Shown here: positions 33,503 to 42,679 of the stretch, piece by piece | Position numbering within the stretch: position 1 is the first letter of the stretch | Layout of the letters: each line of letters opens with the position of its first letter | Source: Alphaproteobacteria bacterium | GTDB lineage: Bacteria > Pseudomonadota > Alphaproteobacteria > UBA8366 | NCBI GenBank assembly: GCA_021774335.1 | Contig: JAJFJD010000046.1 | Location: forward strand, 124,001-188,000 | Direction: 5' to 3' | DNA: 64,000 nucleotides | Notes under the pieces: model-generated | Told to the model about the DNA's origin: nothing | Seen by the model: only the letters and a program-made list of their open reading frames with translations | Databases searched by the model: none | Made by a program: the position numbers and the translations under genes

Positions 33503-35521
33503 ATGACGAACCTGATCGAGCTTCGCATCGACGACCGCAGCGCCTTCGCCGACGGCCATGAGTTCGGCGAGACCGGCGCCTATGAGCGCCTACGCGGCAC
33601 CGCACATTTCGCCGTCGACCCCGCAGCACCGGCGCAAGCGGGTGTTTTCGACATCGACAAAGCGCCTGTGAACGCCAAGGGATTGGTCGAGTTCACCGCG
33701 GACTTCTTCATCCTGCAACCGGTCGATCCGGCACGCGGTAACAAGCGACTATTCTACGACTTCGGCAATCGCGGCAACATGCGGTCGTTGCAATTCTTCA
33801 ACGATGCTCCGGGCAGCAACGATCCTCAAACGCTCGCCCACGCTGGCAACGGCTTTCTGTTCCGTCACGGATACACGGTGTTGTGGAGCGCCTGGCAAGG
33901 CGACCTGGTGCCGGGCAACGACCGCGTCCTGATGCGACTGCCGGTCGCCAGCGATAACGGCAAGCCGCTGACCGGTCTCATTCAACAGGAATATTCGGTA
34001 TCCGCACCAGGCAAGTCGTGGATGCCTCTTTCCAGCAGCGCATCGACGCGGAGCCATCCGACGATCTCGCTCGACACGCGCGAGGCACGCCTGACGAAAC
34101 GGCGCTATCCATACAGCGAACGCATCGAAGTCGCGCCCGAAGACTGGGCATTCGCCCGCGTCGAAGGCGGCGAAGGGCAGGACGACCAGGGCGCCGAGAT
34201 CGGCGTCCATCCTTCCGACCGACATTTTTATGTGAAGGGCGGGTTCGAGCCGGGCTGGATCTACGAACTGACCTATACCGGCCGCGATCCATTGGTGTTG
34301 AGCCTTGGGCATGTGGGCGTGCGCGATCTGGTCAGTTACCTGCGTCACGGCGACAAGGACGCGGCCGGCAGCGCCAACCCGGTCGGTCCAATCGAAAAGG
34401 CGTATTGCTGGGGCCGCTCGCAGACTGGACGCTGTATCCGCGACTTCATCTATCGCGGGTTCAATGCAGACAAGGAAGGCCATATGGTTTTCGACGGCGC
34501 GTTGCCGCATGTCGCGGGCGCGGGGACGATGCGGATGCATCAACGCTTCGCCAACCTGATTACCGGTTCCGGCGGCGTTTATGTCGACAACTTCATCTAC
34601 GGCGACCAGTTCCCCTTTTCCTATGCGGAAACGACCGACCACTTCACCGGCAAAACCGACGCAATTCTGAAGCGGCCCGATACGGACCCGCTGGTCATTC
34701 ACACCCAGACCTCGACCGAGTATTGGCAGCGCCGCGGCTCGCTCGTTCACACCGACACACAAGGCAACGACCTGCCGCAACCGGAGACGGTGCGGGTTTA
34801 TCTGTGGGCCAGCTCGCAGCATTTCGCGAGCCCCCGCATCGACAAACCGAAGAAGCCGGCAACCGGCACGAATTTGGTCAATACGGTGCATACTTCGCCC
34901 TTCTTCCGGGCGATGCTCGACGCCATAGACCATTGGGCGACCGACGGAACGCCACCGCCCGACTCCCGCGTGCCGTCGCGCGAGGACGGAACGCTGATAC
35001 CGTTCGATCAGTATGCGGAGACCTTCCCGCATATTCCCGGACAGGCGCTGCCGCACGGGCCGTTAAGCTTTCCGTTCCTGGACTTCGGACCCAAGGCGGA
35101 TGCTGGCCTGATCACGAATTTCCCGCCCGAGATAAAAGACGCGGAGGGATACCCCGTGCTCGTTCCGGCCACGGACGACGACGGCAACGAGGTCGCGGGT
35201 GTGCGCGCGCCAATGGTGCAAGCCCCGCTCGGCACCTATACCGCCTGGAACCTGCGGACGCACGGCCAAGGCCGTGGCTATCCGCTCAAGCTCGACGGTT
35301 CCACCATCCCCTTCCCCGAGACTCCGGAGGAACGGCAAGCGACATCCGATCCGCGGCGGTCCGTGTTGGACCGGTATGGCTCGAAGGGGGAATATGTCGA
35401 TGCGATCCGGAGCGCGGCCGAAGCCCTCGCCGCCGACCGCTTGATCTTGGCGGAGGATGTGGACCGGATTGTCGCCATGGCCGCCGATTGGGGCCAATCG
35501 CGTCACGACGTTAGACTTTAG
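33503..35521 (+). CDS. Large alpha/beta hydrolase domain protein
   Basis: A 672-residue protein of the alpha/beta hydrolase domain family PF20091 (Abhydrolase_10), which has few characterised members. The likely nucleophile elbow is GRSQTGR near residue 309, in the typical context YCWGRSQTGRCIRDFIYRGFN. Other features: FYDFGNRGNMRSLQFFND early, VVWSAWQGD-like LWSAWQGDLVPG, and WNLRTHGQGRG late. No signal peptide is seen although many relatives are exported. AAGGA lies before the ATG. Likely an esterase or lactonase for a bulky substrate; neighbours give no firm hint. Confidence 0.82.
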   Translation: MTNLIELRIDDRSAFADGHEFGETGAYERLRGTAHFAVDPAAPAQAGVFDIDKAPVNAKGLVEFTADFFILQPVDPARGNKRLFYDFGNRGNMRSLQFFNDAPGSNDPQTLAHAGNGFLFRHGYTVLWSAWQGDLVPGNDRVLMRLPVASDNGKPLTGLIQQEYSVSAPGKSWMPLSSSASTRSHPTISLDTREARLTKRRYPYSERIEVAPEDWAFARVEGGEGQDDQGAEIGVHPSDRHFYVKGGFEPGWIYELTYTGRDPLVLSLGHVGVRDLVSYLRHGDKDAAGSANPVGPIEKAYCWGRSQTGRCIRDFIYRGFNADKEGHMVFDGALPHVAGAGTMRMHQRFANLITGSGGVYVDNFIYGDQFPFSYAETTDHFTGKTDAILKRPDTDPLVIHTQTSTEYWQRRGSLVHTDTQGNDLPQPETVRVYLWASSQHFASPRIDKPKKPATGTNLVNTVHTSPFFRAMLDAIDHWATDGTPPPDSRVPSREDGTLIPFDQYAETFPHIPGQALPHGPLSFPFLDFGPKADAGLITNFPPEIKDAEGYPVLVPATDDDGNEVAGVRAPMVQAPLGTYTAWNLRTHGQGRGYPLKLDGSTIPFPETPEERQATSDPRRSVLDRYGSKGEYVDAIRSAAEALAADRLILAEDVDRIVAMAADWGQSRHDVRL

Positions 35522-35620
35522 CAAACGCCGCACAACATCTCTGGCAGTGTGGGATAGGACGCGGCAGAATGCTATGGCCGCGATCGACCCGTTTCGTCAT
35601 CAACCAGAGGGGTGGTTAGT

Positions 35621-36418
35621 GTGCGATTGATCTTTGCAGCATTGCTCGGATTCCTGTGCTGGGCTGCGGCCGTGCCGACTCCAGCCATCGCCAGTCGTTG
35701 CATCGCTTATGTCGACCGCCCCGCCACAGTCGTGCCCGCGGGTTTCTCGCTCGCACAAAGCGCGGGCGAAGTGAAGATCACCTATATTGACCATTCCACC
35801 TTCCGGCTGCGCACGCCGTCCGCCGTCGTGATCGCCACCGACTATGCCGGCTACGCGGGGGACGGACCGGTGCCGACCGTGGTCACCATGAACCATGCGC
35901 ACGAGACGCATTACACCGACTTTCCCGACCCGGCGATCGAGCATGTGCTGCGCGGCTGGAACCCGAAGGGCGGCCCGGCGGAACACCGGGTGAGGGTGCG
36001 CGACACGCTAGTCCGCAACGTCCCCACCGACATCCGCACTTGGAACGACGACGTGATCGAGAAGGACGGCAACTCGATCTTCATCTTCGAGGTCGCGGAC
36101 CTCTGCATCGGCCATCTCGGCCATCTGCATCACAAGCCGTCACCGCAACAACTGGCGCGGATCGGCCGGCTCGATGTCGTATTCGCGCCTGTGGACGGCA
36201 CCTATACGCTCGACCTGCCATCGATGATCGAGGTGCTGAAGGCGTTGCGCGCGAGCCTGGTGATCCCGATGCATTATTTCGCCGGGGATTCGCTGGAAGG
36301 ATTTCTGGCCGGCATGCGCAAGGAATTCGCGATCCGCACGCAGAAGGAAAAGACCACTGTCGTCTCGCTCAAGAGCCTGCCGGACCGCCCCACGGTTCTG
36401 GTGCTGCCGGGTCTTTAG
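35621..36418 (+). CDS. Secreted UlaG-like metallo-beta-lactamase-fold protein with altered metal motif
   Basis: A 265-residue protein with a signal peptide (hydrophobic residues ~3-20, ending IAS) and a metallo-beta-lactamase fold like UlaG/COG2220. Supporting segments are ITYIDHSTFRL, DLCIGHLGHLHHKPSPQQLARIGRLDVVFAPVDGTYTLD and VIPMHYF. The normal HxHxDH zinc motif reads HAHETH here, so the usual Asp is missing, and GDLGH-type sequence reads GHLHH. It may still bind metal or may have changed chemistry. The GTG at 35621, eight bases after GGGG, is a better start than the GTG at 35612. Confidence 0.75.
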   Translation: MRLIFAALLGFLCWAAAVPTPAIASRCIAYVDRPATVVPAGFSLAQSAGEVKITYIDHSTFRLRTPSAVVIATDYAGYAGDGPVPTVVTMNHAHETHYTDFPDPAIEHVLRGWNPKGGPAEHRVRVRDTLVRNVPTDIRTWNDDVIEKDGNSIFIFEVADLCIGHLGHLHHKPSPQQLARIGRLDVVFAPVDGTYTLDLPSMIEVLKALRASLVIPMHYFAGDSLEGFLAGMRKEFAIRTQKEKTTVVSLKSLPDRPTVLVLPGL

Positions 36419-36456
36419 ACCGCCAGCCAATTACCCGCACTCCCGTCGCGATCGGT

Positions 36457-36471
36457 TAGGTTCGGAACCTA
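36457..36471. promoter_or_regulatory. Palindrome upstream of dctP
   Basis: TAGGTTC-g-GAACCTA is a perfect 7-base inverted repeat, and it overlaps a second one (ACCTA-cctg-TAGGT, ending at 36480). It lies 111 bases before the dctP ATG and just upstream of the candidate promoter, a good place for a regulator. Confidence 0.45.
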
Positions 36472-36475
36472 CCTG

Positions 36476-36521
36476 TAGGTGAATTTGTCCGTAACATTAT
36501 TGACCTGCCGCAATTCACCTA
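36476..36521. repeat. Long-spaced inverted repeat around the dctP -35 region
   Basis: TAGGTGAATT (36476-36485) and AATTCACCTA (36512-36521) are perfect 10-base inverted copies 26 bases apart. They enclose the proposed -35 box and the second copy lies in the -35/-10 spacer. This looks like a pair of half-sites or a repressor loop. Confidence 0.5.
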
Positions 36522-36528
36522 GTCTACT
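36500..36528 (+). promoter_or_regulatory. Candidate sigma-70 promoter of dctPQM
   Basis: TTGACC at 36500-36505, a 17-base spacer, and TCTACT at 36523-36528 (5/6 and 4/6 matches to consensus). It lies 54 bases before the dctP start and inside the inverted repeats described here. Confidence 0.45.
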
Positions 36529-36581
36529 TGCGCGTAGGCTAGGCAAGAACGAACGTGATCGAAAAAAGTCGGGAGAGAATT

Positions 36582-37610
36582 ATGCATCGCTTCATCGTCG
36601 GCGCTGTCGCCGCCGTCGCCATCTCCTTCGCGGGTATGGCAAACGCACAAACCGTCATCAAAATTCAAACAGCGAACGCCGCCGGTAGTTTCTCGCTGAA
36701 CTACCTGAACGAACATTGGGTGCCGAAGCTCAAGGCCATGACCTATGGCAAGCTTGAGATCGATATCCGTCCGAGCAAATCCGTCGTGCCGCATCGGGAA
36801 ACGCCGCAAGCGGTTGCCGCTGGTATCCTGCAAGGCGACCTGAACGCGGTTGCATATTTCGCGGGCCGTGATCCGGTCTTCGGAATCATGGGCGACCTAA
36901 TCGCTGGTTACGACACCCCGTTCCAGAAGCAGATGTTCTTCCGTTTTGGCGGCGGGACCGAAATCCTGCAGAAGGCCTGGGACAAGCATTATCCCGGCAA
37001 GATTCATGTTGTCGGCGCCGGTCCCTTCGCGAAGGAAGCCTTCGTCTCGACCGTGCCAATCCGCTCGGTTGCGGACCTCAAGGGCTTGAAGCTGCGGTCG
37101 CCGGAAGGCATGGCCGCCGAGGTATTCCGCCGCACGGGCTCCGCCCCGACATCGATCCCGTTCCCGGAGCTATACACGGCGCTTGAGAAAAAGGTCGTGG
37201 ATGCCGCCGACGCAAGTTCTTACACCAACAACGCGTCGCTCGGCTTCAACAAGATCGCGAAATACCCGCTCTATCCCGGCATCCATTCGATGGCGGTTCT
37301 TCAGTTCGTCATCAACCAGGACGTCTGGAACAAGATCGGCCCGCAAGGCCAGGCCGCGCTTGAAACCTGGTATTTCGCCGCATGGACGGACATGAGCCGG
37401 GCCACCGACCTGCAGGACCGTAAGCTGGTCGCCGCCGACAAAGCCGGCACGTCAGGTATTGAGATCATCGATTGGCCGCAGGAAGAGCGCGACAAGCTGC
37501 GCGCGATTGCGGCCGGCGCCTGGAAGGACGTCTCCAAGCAGAGCGATCTCGCGAAAGAAGCCTATGACGCCCACATCAAGTTCATGAAAACGATGGGCTT
37601 GCTGAAGTAG
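36582..37610 (+). CDS. dctP: TRAP transporter substrate-binding protein (DctP)
   Basis: A 342-residue periplasmic binding protein of a TRAP transporter. The signal peptide covers residues ~1-22 (ending MANAQ). DctP-family features are the ligand-salt-bridge region GLKLRSPEGMAAEVFRRTGSAPTSIPFPELYTALEKKVVDAAD, near residues 170-210, containing the conserved Arg. GGGAGAG precedes ATG 36582. It is followed by dctQ after 81 bases that hold a strong hairpin, then dctM. Substrate is probably an organic acid; residues outside the Arg do not tell which. Confidence 0.93.
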   Translation: MHRFIVGAVAAVAISFAGMANAQTVIKIQTANAAGSFSLNYLNEHWVPKLKAMTYGKLEIDIRPSKSVVPHRETPQAVAAGILQGDLNAVAYFAGRDPVFGIMGDLIAGYDTPFQKQMFFRFGGGTEILQKAWDKHYPGKIHVVGAGPFAKEAFVSTVPIRSVADLKGLKLRSPEGMAAEVFRRTGSAPTSIPFPELYTALEKKVVDAADASSYTNNASLGFNKIAKYPLYPGIHSMAVLQFVINQDVWNKIGPQGQAALETWYFAAWTDMSRATDLQDRKLVAADKAGTSGIEIIDWPQEERDKLRAIAAGAWKDVSKQSDLAKEAYDAHIKFMKTMGLLK

Positions 37611-37641
37611 GCGACCATCCGATCCCACCAATAGCGAACTT

Positions 37642-37668
37642 GCCGTGACGAGTAATTCTCGTCACGGC
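37642..37668 (+). other. Strong hairpin between dctP and dctQ
   Basis: GCCGTGACGAG-taatt-CTCGTCACGGC: a perfect 11-bp stem with a 5-base loop, and no T-run after it. Such hairpins after binding-protein genes commonly protect the upstream mRNA or partly stop transcription, giving more binding protein than membrane subunits. Confidence 0.75.
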
Positions 37669-37691
37669 CGGTTTCGCGTGGAGCCCTGTCC

Positions 37692-38210
37692 ATGAATGCT
37701 CTGATTCGCGCGGTCGACCGCCTGAACCAGTATGTCGGCTTGTCGGTTTGCCATCTCTACCTGATCTGCGCCGCCGTTACCGTCTACGAAGTCGCGATGC
37801 GGTATTTCTTCAACGCGCCCACGCAATGGGCGTTCGAGGTGGTGATGGTTGTCTGCGCCTCGGCCTGGGCGTTGTCCGGGTCCTACGTCACGATGCGGCG
37901 GTCGCATATCGCGATCACCGTTCTATATGAGCATGTGCACGGCCGGACCAAATGGTGGCTCGACACGTTCATTCTGGTGGTCAGCCAGGGAGCGATGTTC
38001 ACCTTCGCCTTCGCACTGTGGGAGCCGATGGTGAGCGCGATCCGCGGCTTGGAGCGCAGCGGCACCTCGTTCAATTCACCGGAACCGCTGATCCTGAAGA
38101 CGCTGCTGTTCGTCGGCGCGGTACTGTACAGCCTGCAGCTCGTCGTCAACCTGATCAAACATCTGACTGGGCACGGTGTCCCGAAGTCCACAGAGCTTCC
38201 GGGAGACTGA
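37692..38210 (+). CDS. dctQ: TRAP transporter small permease subunit (DctQ)
   Basis: A 172-residue inner-membrane protein with four hydrophobic segments. DctQ features are VYEVAMRYFFNAPTQWAFEV, where most members read RYxFNxPxxWxxE, and the SYVTMRRSHIAITVL loop. It associates with DctM and the binding protein to form the transporter. It ends 4 bases before the dctM start, so the two are coupled. Nothing unusual in length or residues. Confidence 0.92.
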   Translation: MNALIRAVDRLNQYVGLSVCHLYLICAAVTVYEVAMRYFFNAPTQWAFEVVMVVCASAWALSGSYVTMRRSHIAITVLYEHVHGRTKWWLDTFILVVSQGAMFTFAFALWEPMVSAIRGLERSGTSFNSPEPLILKTLLFVGAVLYSLQLVVNLIKHLTGHGVPKSTELPGD

Positions 38211-38214
38211 GGCA

Positions 38215-39624
38215 ATGATTTCCAAAAAAACCTTGCAGGTCTTGGTCGGCGCAATCGTCGTCTTGATTACACTCGGCCTCACCTACGGCTTCTTCAATAT
38301 GAAGTCGATGGATATCCAGTCCTCCACATTGATCATCGTCGGCTCGATGATCTTCCTGATGTCGCTCGGCATTCCGCTGGGTGTCGTCACCATGACCGTC
38401 TCCATCGGCACGGCCCTCGCCTATTTCGGCGTGCCTGGCCTGTTCCTGGTCGCTAGTAACGCGCAAGGCCTGCTGGAGGCTTATCCGTTGGTTGCGGTGC
38501 CGTTGTTCGTGCTGATGGCCAACATCCTGGAACGCTCCGGCGTTGCCGAGGATCTGTTCGACGCCATGTCGATCATCGCCGGCCGGTTGCGCGGTGGCGT
38601 CGCGGTGCAGACGACGCTCGTCGCGGTCCTCATGGCGGCGATGACCGGTATCATGGGCGGCGAAATCGTTATGCTCGGTCTGATCGCCCTGCCGCAGATG
38701 CTGCGGCTCGGCTATGACAAGAAACTGGCGATGGGCACGATCTGCGCCGGCGGTTCGCTGGCCACTTTAATCCCGCCGTCGGTTATCATGATCATCTATG
38801 GCCTGACCGCCAACGTATCGATCAGCGACCTGTTCCTCGGCGGATTCCTGCCGGGACTGCTGCTCGCCAGCCTCTACATCACCTACATCATGATTCGCTG
38901 TCAGATTCAGCCGCATCTCGCCCCGTTGCCCGCCGAAGGCCTCACCCAGATGAGTGGTGTGGAAAAAACCGCGAAGATGAAGGGCCTGATCCTGCCGATG
39001 CTGCTCATCCTCTGGGTGCTCGGCAGTATCTACGGCGGCATCGCCACGGTGACCGAAGCCGCCGCGGTCGGCGTGTTCGGCGCGGTGGCCGCCGCGGCGG
39101 CGCGCAAGAAGCTAACCTGGTACATGCTGCAGGAAGCGCTGCGCAAAACCATGATCACGGTCGGCACCATCATCTGGTTGATCTTGGGCGCGGTCAGTTT
39201 CGTCGGCATCTACAACATCATCGGCGGCAACACCTTCGTTCAGGGCTTGCTGACCGGGTTGGACCTGCCGCCGCTCGGCGTCATCTTCGTGATCATGGGC
39301 ATCCTGATCGTGCTCGGCACCTTCATGGAATGGATCGCGATCGCTTATATCACCGTGCCGATCTTCGCTCCGGTGGTGGTCGCCCTCGGATTCGATCCGA
39401 TCTGGTTCGGCGTGCTGTTCGTGATGAACATCCAGATCTACTTTCTGTCGCCACCCTTCGGACCAGCGTGTTTCTGGCTCAAGAGCGTGGCGCCACCGGA
39501 GATAACGCTGCAGGAGATATTCTTGGCCGTGCTGCCCTTCATCGGGCTGCAGATTATCGGCCTGACGCTGGTAATGATCTTCCCGGAGATCGTGCTGGTG
39601 CTGCCGCGGCTGATCGGGGGGTAA
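38215..39624 (+). CDS. dctM: TRAP transporter large permease subunit (DctM)
   Basis: A 469-residue membrane protein with about 12 hydrophobic segments; it carries the sodium-linked transport. Typical DctM segments are LLEAYPLVAVPLFVLMANILERSGVAEDLFD, MTGIMGGEIVMLGLIALPQML, CAGGSLATLIPPSVIMIIYG and the C-terminal MNIQIYFLSPPFGPACFWLK. I use ATG 38215 (MISKKTLQ), four bases after the dctQ stop and after GGGAG; the longer reading frame that begins inside dctQ is not needed. Full family length, slightly extended at the N-terminus. Confidence 0.94.
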   Translation: MISKKTLQVLVGAIVVLITLGLTYGFFNMKSMDIQSSTLIIVGSMIFLMSLGIPLGVVTMTVSIGTALAYFGVPGLFLVASNAQGLLEAYPLVAVPLFVLMANILERSGVAEDLFDAMSIIAGRLRGGVAVQTTLVAVLMAAMTGIMGGEIVMLGLIALPQMLRLGYDKKLAMGTICAGGSLATLIPPSVIMIIYGLTANVSISDLFLGGFLPGLLLASLYITYIMIRCQIQPHLAPLPAEGLTQMSGVEKTAKMKGLILPMLLILWVLGSIYGGIATVTEAAAVGVFGAVAAAAARKKLTWYMLQEALRKTMITVGTIIWLILGAVSFVGIYNIIGGNTFVQGLLTGLDLPPLGVIFVIMGILIVLGTFMEWIAIAYITVPIFAPVVVALGFDPIWFGVLFVMNIQIYFLSPPFGPACFWLKSVAPPEITLQEIFLAVLPFIGLQIIGLTLVMIFPEIVLVLPRLIGG

Positions 39625-39637
39625 CGGCGCGCCTAGC

Positions 39638-40453
39638 CTAGGCCGGCCACAAGTCGCGTATCGCCTGCAGGGTTTCCTCCGCGCCGTTATTGACCACGAC
39701 AACGGCGTCGTCGAAACCCATGTCGGCAAGCCGCGCGAGCCGGTCGCGCGCATCCGCAGGGCTGCATGCCAGGGAATACGGCCCCTCGTCCGATAACGGT
39801 TGCGTCGGCGCCGATAGATCCGACTTGATGTTGGTGATGATGGCGCGCTTGCCGCCAAGACCGCGGAACCGCTCGACACCGGCGCGCAACGTCGGCTCGC
39901 CGGTAAACATGGCCGAGGCGATCCAGCCGTCGAACTCATTCGCGGCGCGGGGAATCCAAATACTGCCGGCCCAGCTGCCGATCAGGATCGGCGGCCCGCC
40001 CTTGGCCGCGGGCGGCGGCGTGAGGTTCGTGCCGTCGACCGTCTCGCCGCGCCAGAGCCGCTGCATCAGCGGCAGCGCCGTCCGCAGCGCCTTGAAGCGA
40101 CTCTCATAGTCACCGCCGATCGCGTCGAAATCCGCTTTTGTCGACCCGGCGCCGACGCCGAGCGTCAGCCGCCCGCCGGTCATCAATTGTGCAGTCAGGA
40201 GTCGATGCGCCAACTCGACCGGATTGCGCAAGGGCACTTGCAAAATACAGGTGCCCAATTCGATCTTCTCGGTCACCGCTGCCGCGACCGAGACCTGAAT
40301 CAACGGGTCCGGCGTATGATAGCCGCGGCCAATCGTGTCGAAGAACCACAAACCGTCAAAACCGATCCGCTCGGCCGCCTTCATGCCGGCCACCACCTTC
40401 TCGCCGGTGATGGTGTCGTCCGTTGTCGTGGAGATACTGATGCCGAGACGCAT
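39638..40453 (-). CDS. LLM-class flavin-dependent oxidoreductase
   Basis: A 271-residue luciferase-like TIM-barrel protein. Typical stretches are FDGLWFFDTIGRGYHTPDPLIQ, KIELGTCILQVPLRNPVELAHRLLTAQLMTGGRLTLGVGAGS and the late ARDRLARLADMGFDDAVV. Relatives use reduced FMN or F420; which cofactor is used here cannot be told. It converges on dctM (13-base gap), so it is not in that operon. Substrate unknown. Confidence 0.87.
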   Translation of the reverse strand: MRLGISISTTTDDTITGEKVVAGMKAAERIGFDGLWFFDTIGRGYHTPDPLIQVSVAAAVTEKIELGTCILQVPLRNPVELAHRLLTAQLMTGGRLTLGVGAGSTKADFDAIGGDYESRFKALRTALPLMQRLWRGETVDGTNLTPPPAAKGGPPILIGSWAGSIWIPRAANEFDGWIASAMFTGEPTLRAGVERFRGLGGKRAIITNIKSDLSAPTQPLSDEGPYSLACSPADARDRLARLADMGFDDAVVVVNNGAEETLQAIRDLWPA

Positions 40454-40589
40454 GGGACCGCCTTTCCAAAAATCCGTGCCGTAAAGCCCGGTCCGCCACC
40501 CGGCGAGCCGCTTTACCCAGCACTAACGCAAAGGCACTATCGGGGCAAATGTATGCGCGGCGCATCGAATAGCCTTGGGAGAATCAACG

Positions 40590-41273
40590 ATGGAATCGAA
40601 CGCAGCCCTTGCGGAAAAACTCAACACCGCCTGGCGATTCTTTTATGGGCGCGGATTCATCGACGGCTTCGGCCATATCAGTGCGCGGACGGCGAACCCG
40701 GATCACATCCTGATATCGCCGCATGATTTGGGCCAGCGTTCCAATCCGGAGGATTTCGCCCTCGTCGACCTGGATGGCAACACGATCGACAACGACGCGC
40801 GGATGCCGGGCGAGTTGCCGATCCATCTGGAGATCTACAAGAGCCGACCGGATGTCGGCAGCATCGCCCATTTCCACTGCCATTTCCCGACGTCCTTCAG
40901 CATGTCGTCGGTGGACCTGCGTCCGACCTACTTCCTGGCGTCGATATTTCGCGACGGAATCCCCACACATCCGGATTCCCGGCTGATCAACTCGGCCGAG
41001 CGCGGCGTCGCACTCGCCCGCACACTCGGATCCCATCGGGCCGCCTTGATGAAGGCGCACGGCATCGTCGTAACGGGCGAGGACATCATCGAGATGACCG
41101 CATCGGTCTTTATCCTCGAAGACAACGCCCATCGCACTTGGATCAGCGCAGCCATGGGCGAGGTCGAATATCTGAGCGACGAAGCCATGGCGGAAATCGA
41201 ACCGGAACTTCTGAAAACGCGCGGACCCTATGGCCGGATCTGGGCGTTTTGCGAAGACGAGGTCGGACAATAG
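40590..41273 (+). CDS. Class II aldolase/adducin family protein
   Basis: A 227-residue zinc aldolase-fold enzyme. Zinc and catalytic residues are visible: GELPIHLEIYK (Glu), the HxH of HFHCHFP and the distal His in KAHGIVV. The N-terminal GFGHISAR is typical of the fuculose-phosphate aldolase group, which also holds decarboxylases and epimerases. The ATG at 40590 is preferred, with GGGAGA ahead, over the TTG at 40575. It is followed by an NtaA-like monooxygenase 80 bases on. Likely acts on a hydroxy acid or sugar acid. Confidence 0.9.
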   Translation: MESNAALAEKLNTAWRFFYGRGFIDGFGHISARTANPDHILISPHDLGQRSNPEDFALVDLDGNTIDNDARMPGELPIHLEIYKSRPDVGSIAHFHCHFPTSFSMSSVDLRPTYFLASIFRDGIPTHPDSRLINSAERGVALARTLGSHRAALMKAHGIVVTGEDIIEMTASVFILEDNAHRTWISAAMGEVEYLSDEAMAEIEPELLKTRGPYGRIWAFCEDEVGQ

Positions 41274-41353
41274 GCCCGCAGCTTCGCGCCAACCTCCCCT
41301 GAGCAAACCGGCCGGTTCGACGGGCAGCGCCGCATTTTGGTAGAGTCATCCCT

Positions 41354-42679
41354 ATGAAACGACAAATGCACCTGAACTTGTTCATCCACAGTCGCGGCCA
41401 TCACGAAGCGTCGTGGCGCCATCCGGACGCATCGCCGCTCGCGCTGACCGATATCCGCTACTATCAAGAATTGGCGCAAACCGCCGAAGCCGGTTTGTTC
41501 GATTCGATCTTCCTCGCCGACCAGCTCGCCGGACGCGACGACGTGGAACGCGCTGCCCGCACCTGGCTCGAGCCGCTTACCGCGCTGGGCGCGTTGGCGA
41601 TGACGACGAGCCGGATCGGCCTCATCGCGACCACCTCGACGACCTATACCGAGCCCTACAATCTGGCCCGGCAGTTCGCGTCTCTCGACCACATCAGCGG
41701 CGGCCGCGTCGGCTGGAACATCGTCACGTCCTGGTCCGCACCGGCGGCGAAAAACTACGGCGATGACAGTCAGGTCAGTCACGCGGACCGCTACGCGCGC
41801 GCCGAGGATTTCCTACAGGTCGTGAAGGGTCTTTGGGACAGTTGGGCCGACGACGTGATACTGGACGACCGAGAAAGCGGCCGCTACGCGCAGCCGGATC
41901 GCATCCGGTCGATCGACCACGAAGGGCCGTATTACAATGTGGCCGGTCCGTTGAACGTGCCGCGCGGTCCGCAGGGCCGCCCGGTCCTGGTGCAGGCGGG
42001 CTCGTCCGATACCGGACGCCGTTTCGCGGCGCGCCATGCGGAAGCCGTCTTCACCGCGCATATGGAAAAGGCGACGGCGCAGGCGTTCTACACCGACCTC
42101 AAGGCATTGGCAGATAAGGAAGGCCGCGCCGCTGATCAGATTCATATCCTGCCGGGGCTCAGCCCGGTTATCGCGTCGACCGAGACGGAAGCACAACGCC
42201 TGGCGCAGGAACTGAACGACCTGGCCGATCCCGAAATCGGACGCAAGCGCCTCTCGGGCCGGTTCGGCGGGCATGATTTTTCCCATTTGCCGTTGGATAC
42301 GCCGCTCACGCCGGCGGATTTTCCCGATCCCGCCACGGTGGAAGCGGCGCGCAGCCGGACCGAACTGATCGTCGGCCTGGTCGAGCGGGAAAATCTCACG
42401 CTTCGACAGCTGCTGTCGAAAATGGCGGGAGCACGCGGGCATTTCACCTTCGCGGGAACGCCAGAACAGGTCGCCGACCTGATCGAGGATTGGTTCACCG
42501 ACGGCGCCGCGGATGGTTTCAACCTGATGCCGCCGCTGCTGCCGACGATGTTGACCGCCTTCATCGACGAAGTGGTCCCGCTGCTGCAGAAACGGGGTCT
42601 GTTCCGCACCGCCTATGAGGGCGAGACACTACGGTCGCATTACGGCCTGACGCGGCCGGCAGACGGCTTCCCGTCCTAG
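41354..42679 (+). CDS. NtaA/SnaA/DszA-family FMNH2-dependent monooxygenase
   Basis: A 441-residue luciferase-like monooxygenase of the group containing nitrilotriacetate monooxygenase NtaA and the sulfone monooxygenase DszA. Typical segments: FDSIFLADQLAGRD, LEPLTALGALAMTTSRIGLIATTSTTYTEPYNLARQFASLDHISGGRVGWNIVTS and RPVLVQAGSSDTGRRFAARHAEAVFTA. It needs reduced flavin from a separate reductase, which is not encoded nearby. Substrates in this group are amines or organosulfur compounds. Length is normal. Confidence 0.92.
   Translation: MKRQMHLNLFIHSRGHHEASWRHPDASPLALTDIRYYQELAQTAEAGLFDSIFLADQLAGRDDVERAARTWLEPLTALGALAMTTSRIGLIATTSTTYTEPYNLARQFASLDHISGGRVGWNIVTSWSAPAAKNYGDDSQVSHADRYARAEDFLQVVKGLWDSWADDVILDDRESGRYAQPDRIRSIDHEGPYYNVAGPLNVPRGPQGRPVLVQAGSSDTGRRFAARHAEAVFTAHMEKATAQAFYTDLKALADKEGRAADQIHILPGLSPVIASTETEAQRLAQELNDLADPEIGRKRLSGRFGGHDFSHLPLDTPLTPADFPDPATVEAARSRTELIVGLVERENLTLRQLLSKMAGARGHFTFAGTPEQVADLIEDWFTDGAADGFNLMPPLLPTMLTAFIDEVVPLLQKRGLFRTAYEGETLRSHYGLTRPADGFPS

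Noticed and set aside
33749..35056. Minus-strand open frame opposite the large hydrolase gene (about 435 codons)
   Set aside because: No domain is visible, and the plus-strand frame has the GRSQTGR motif and a clear start.
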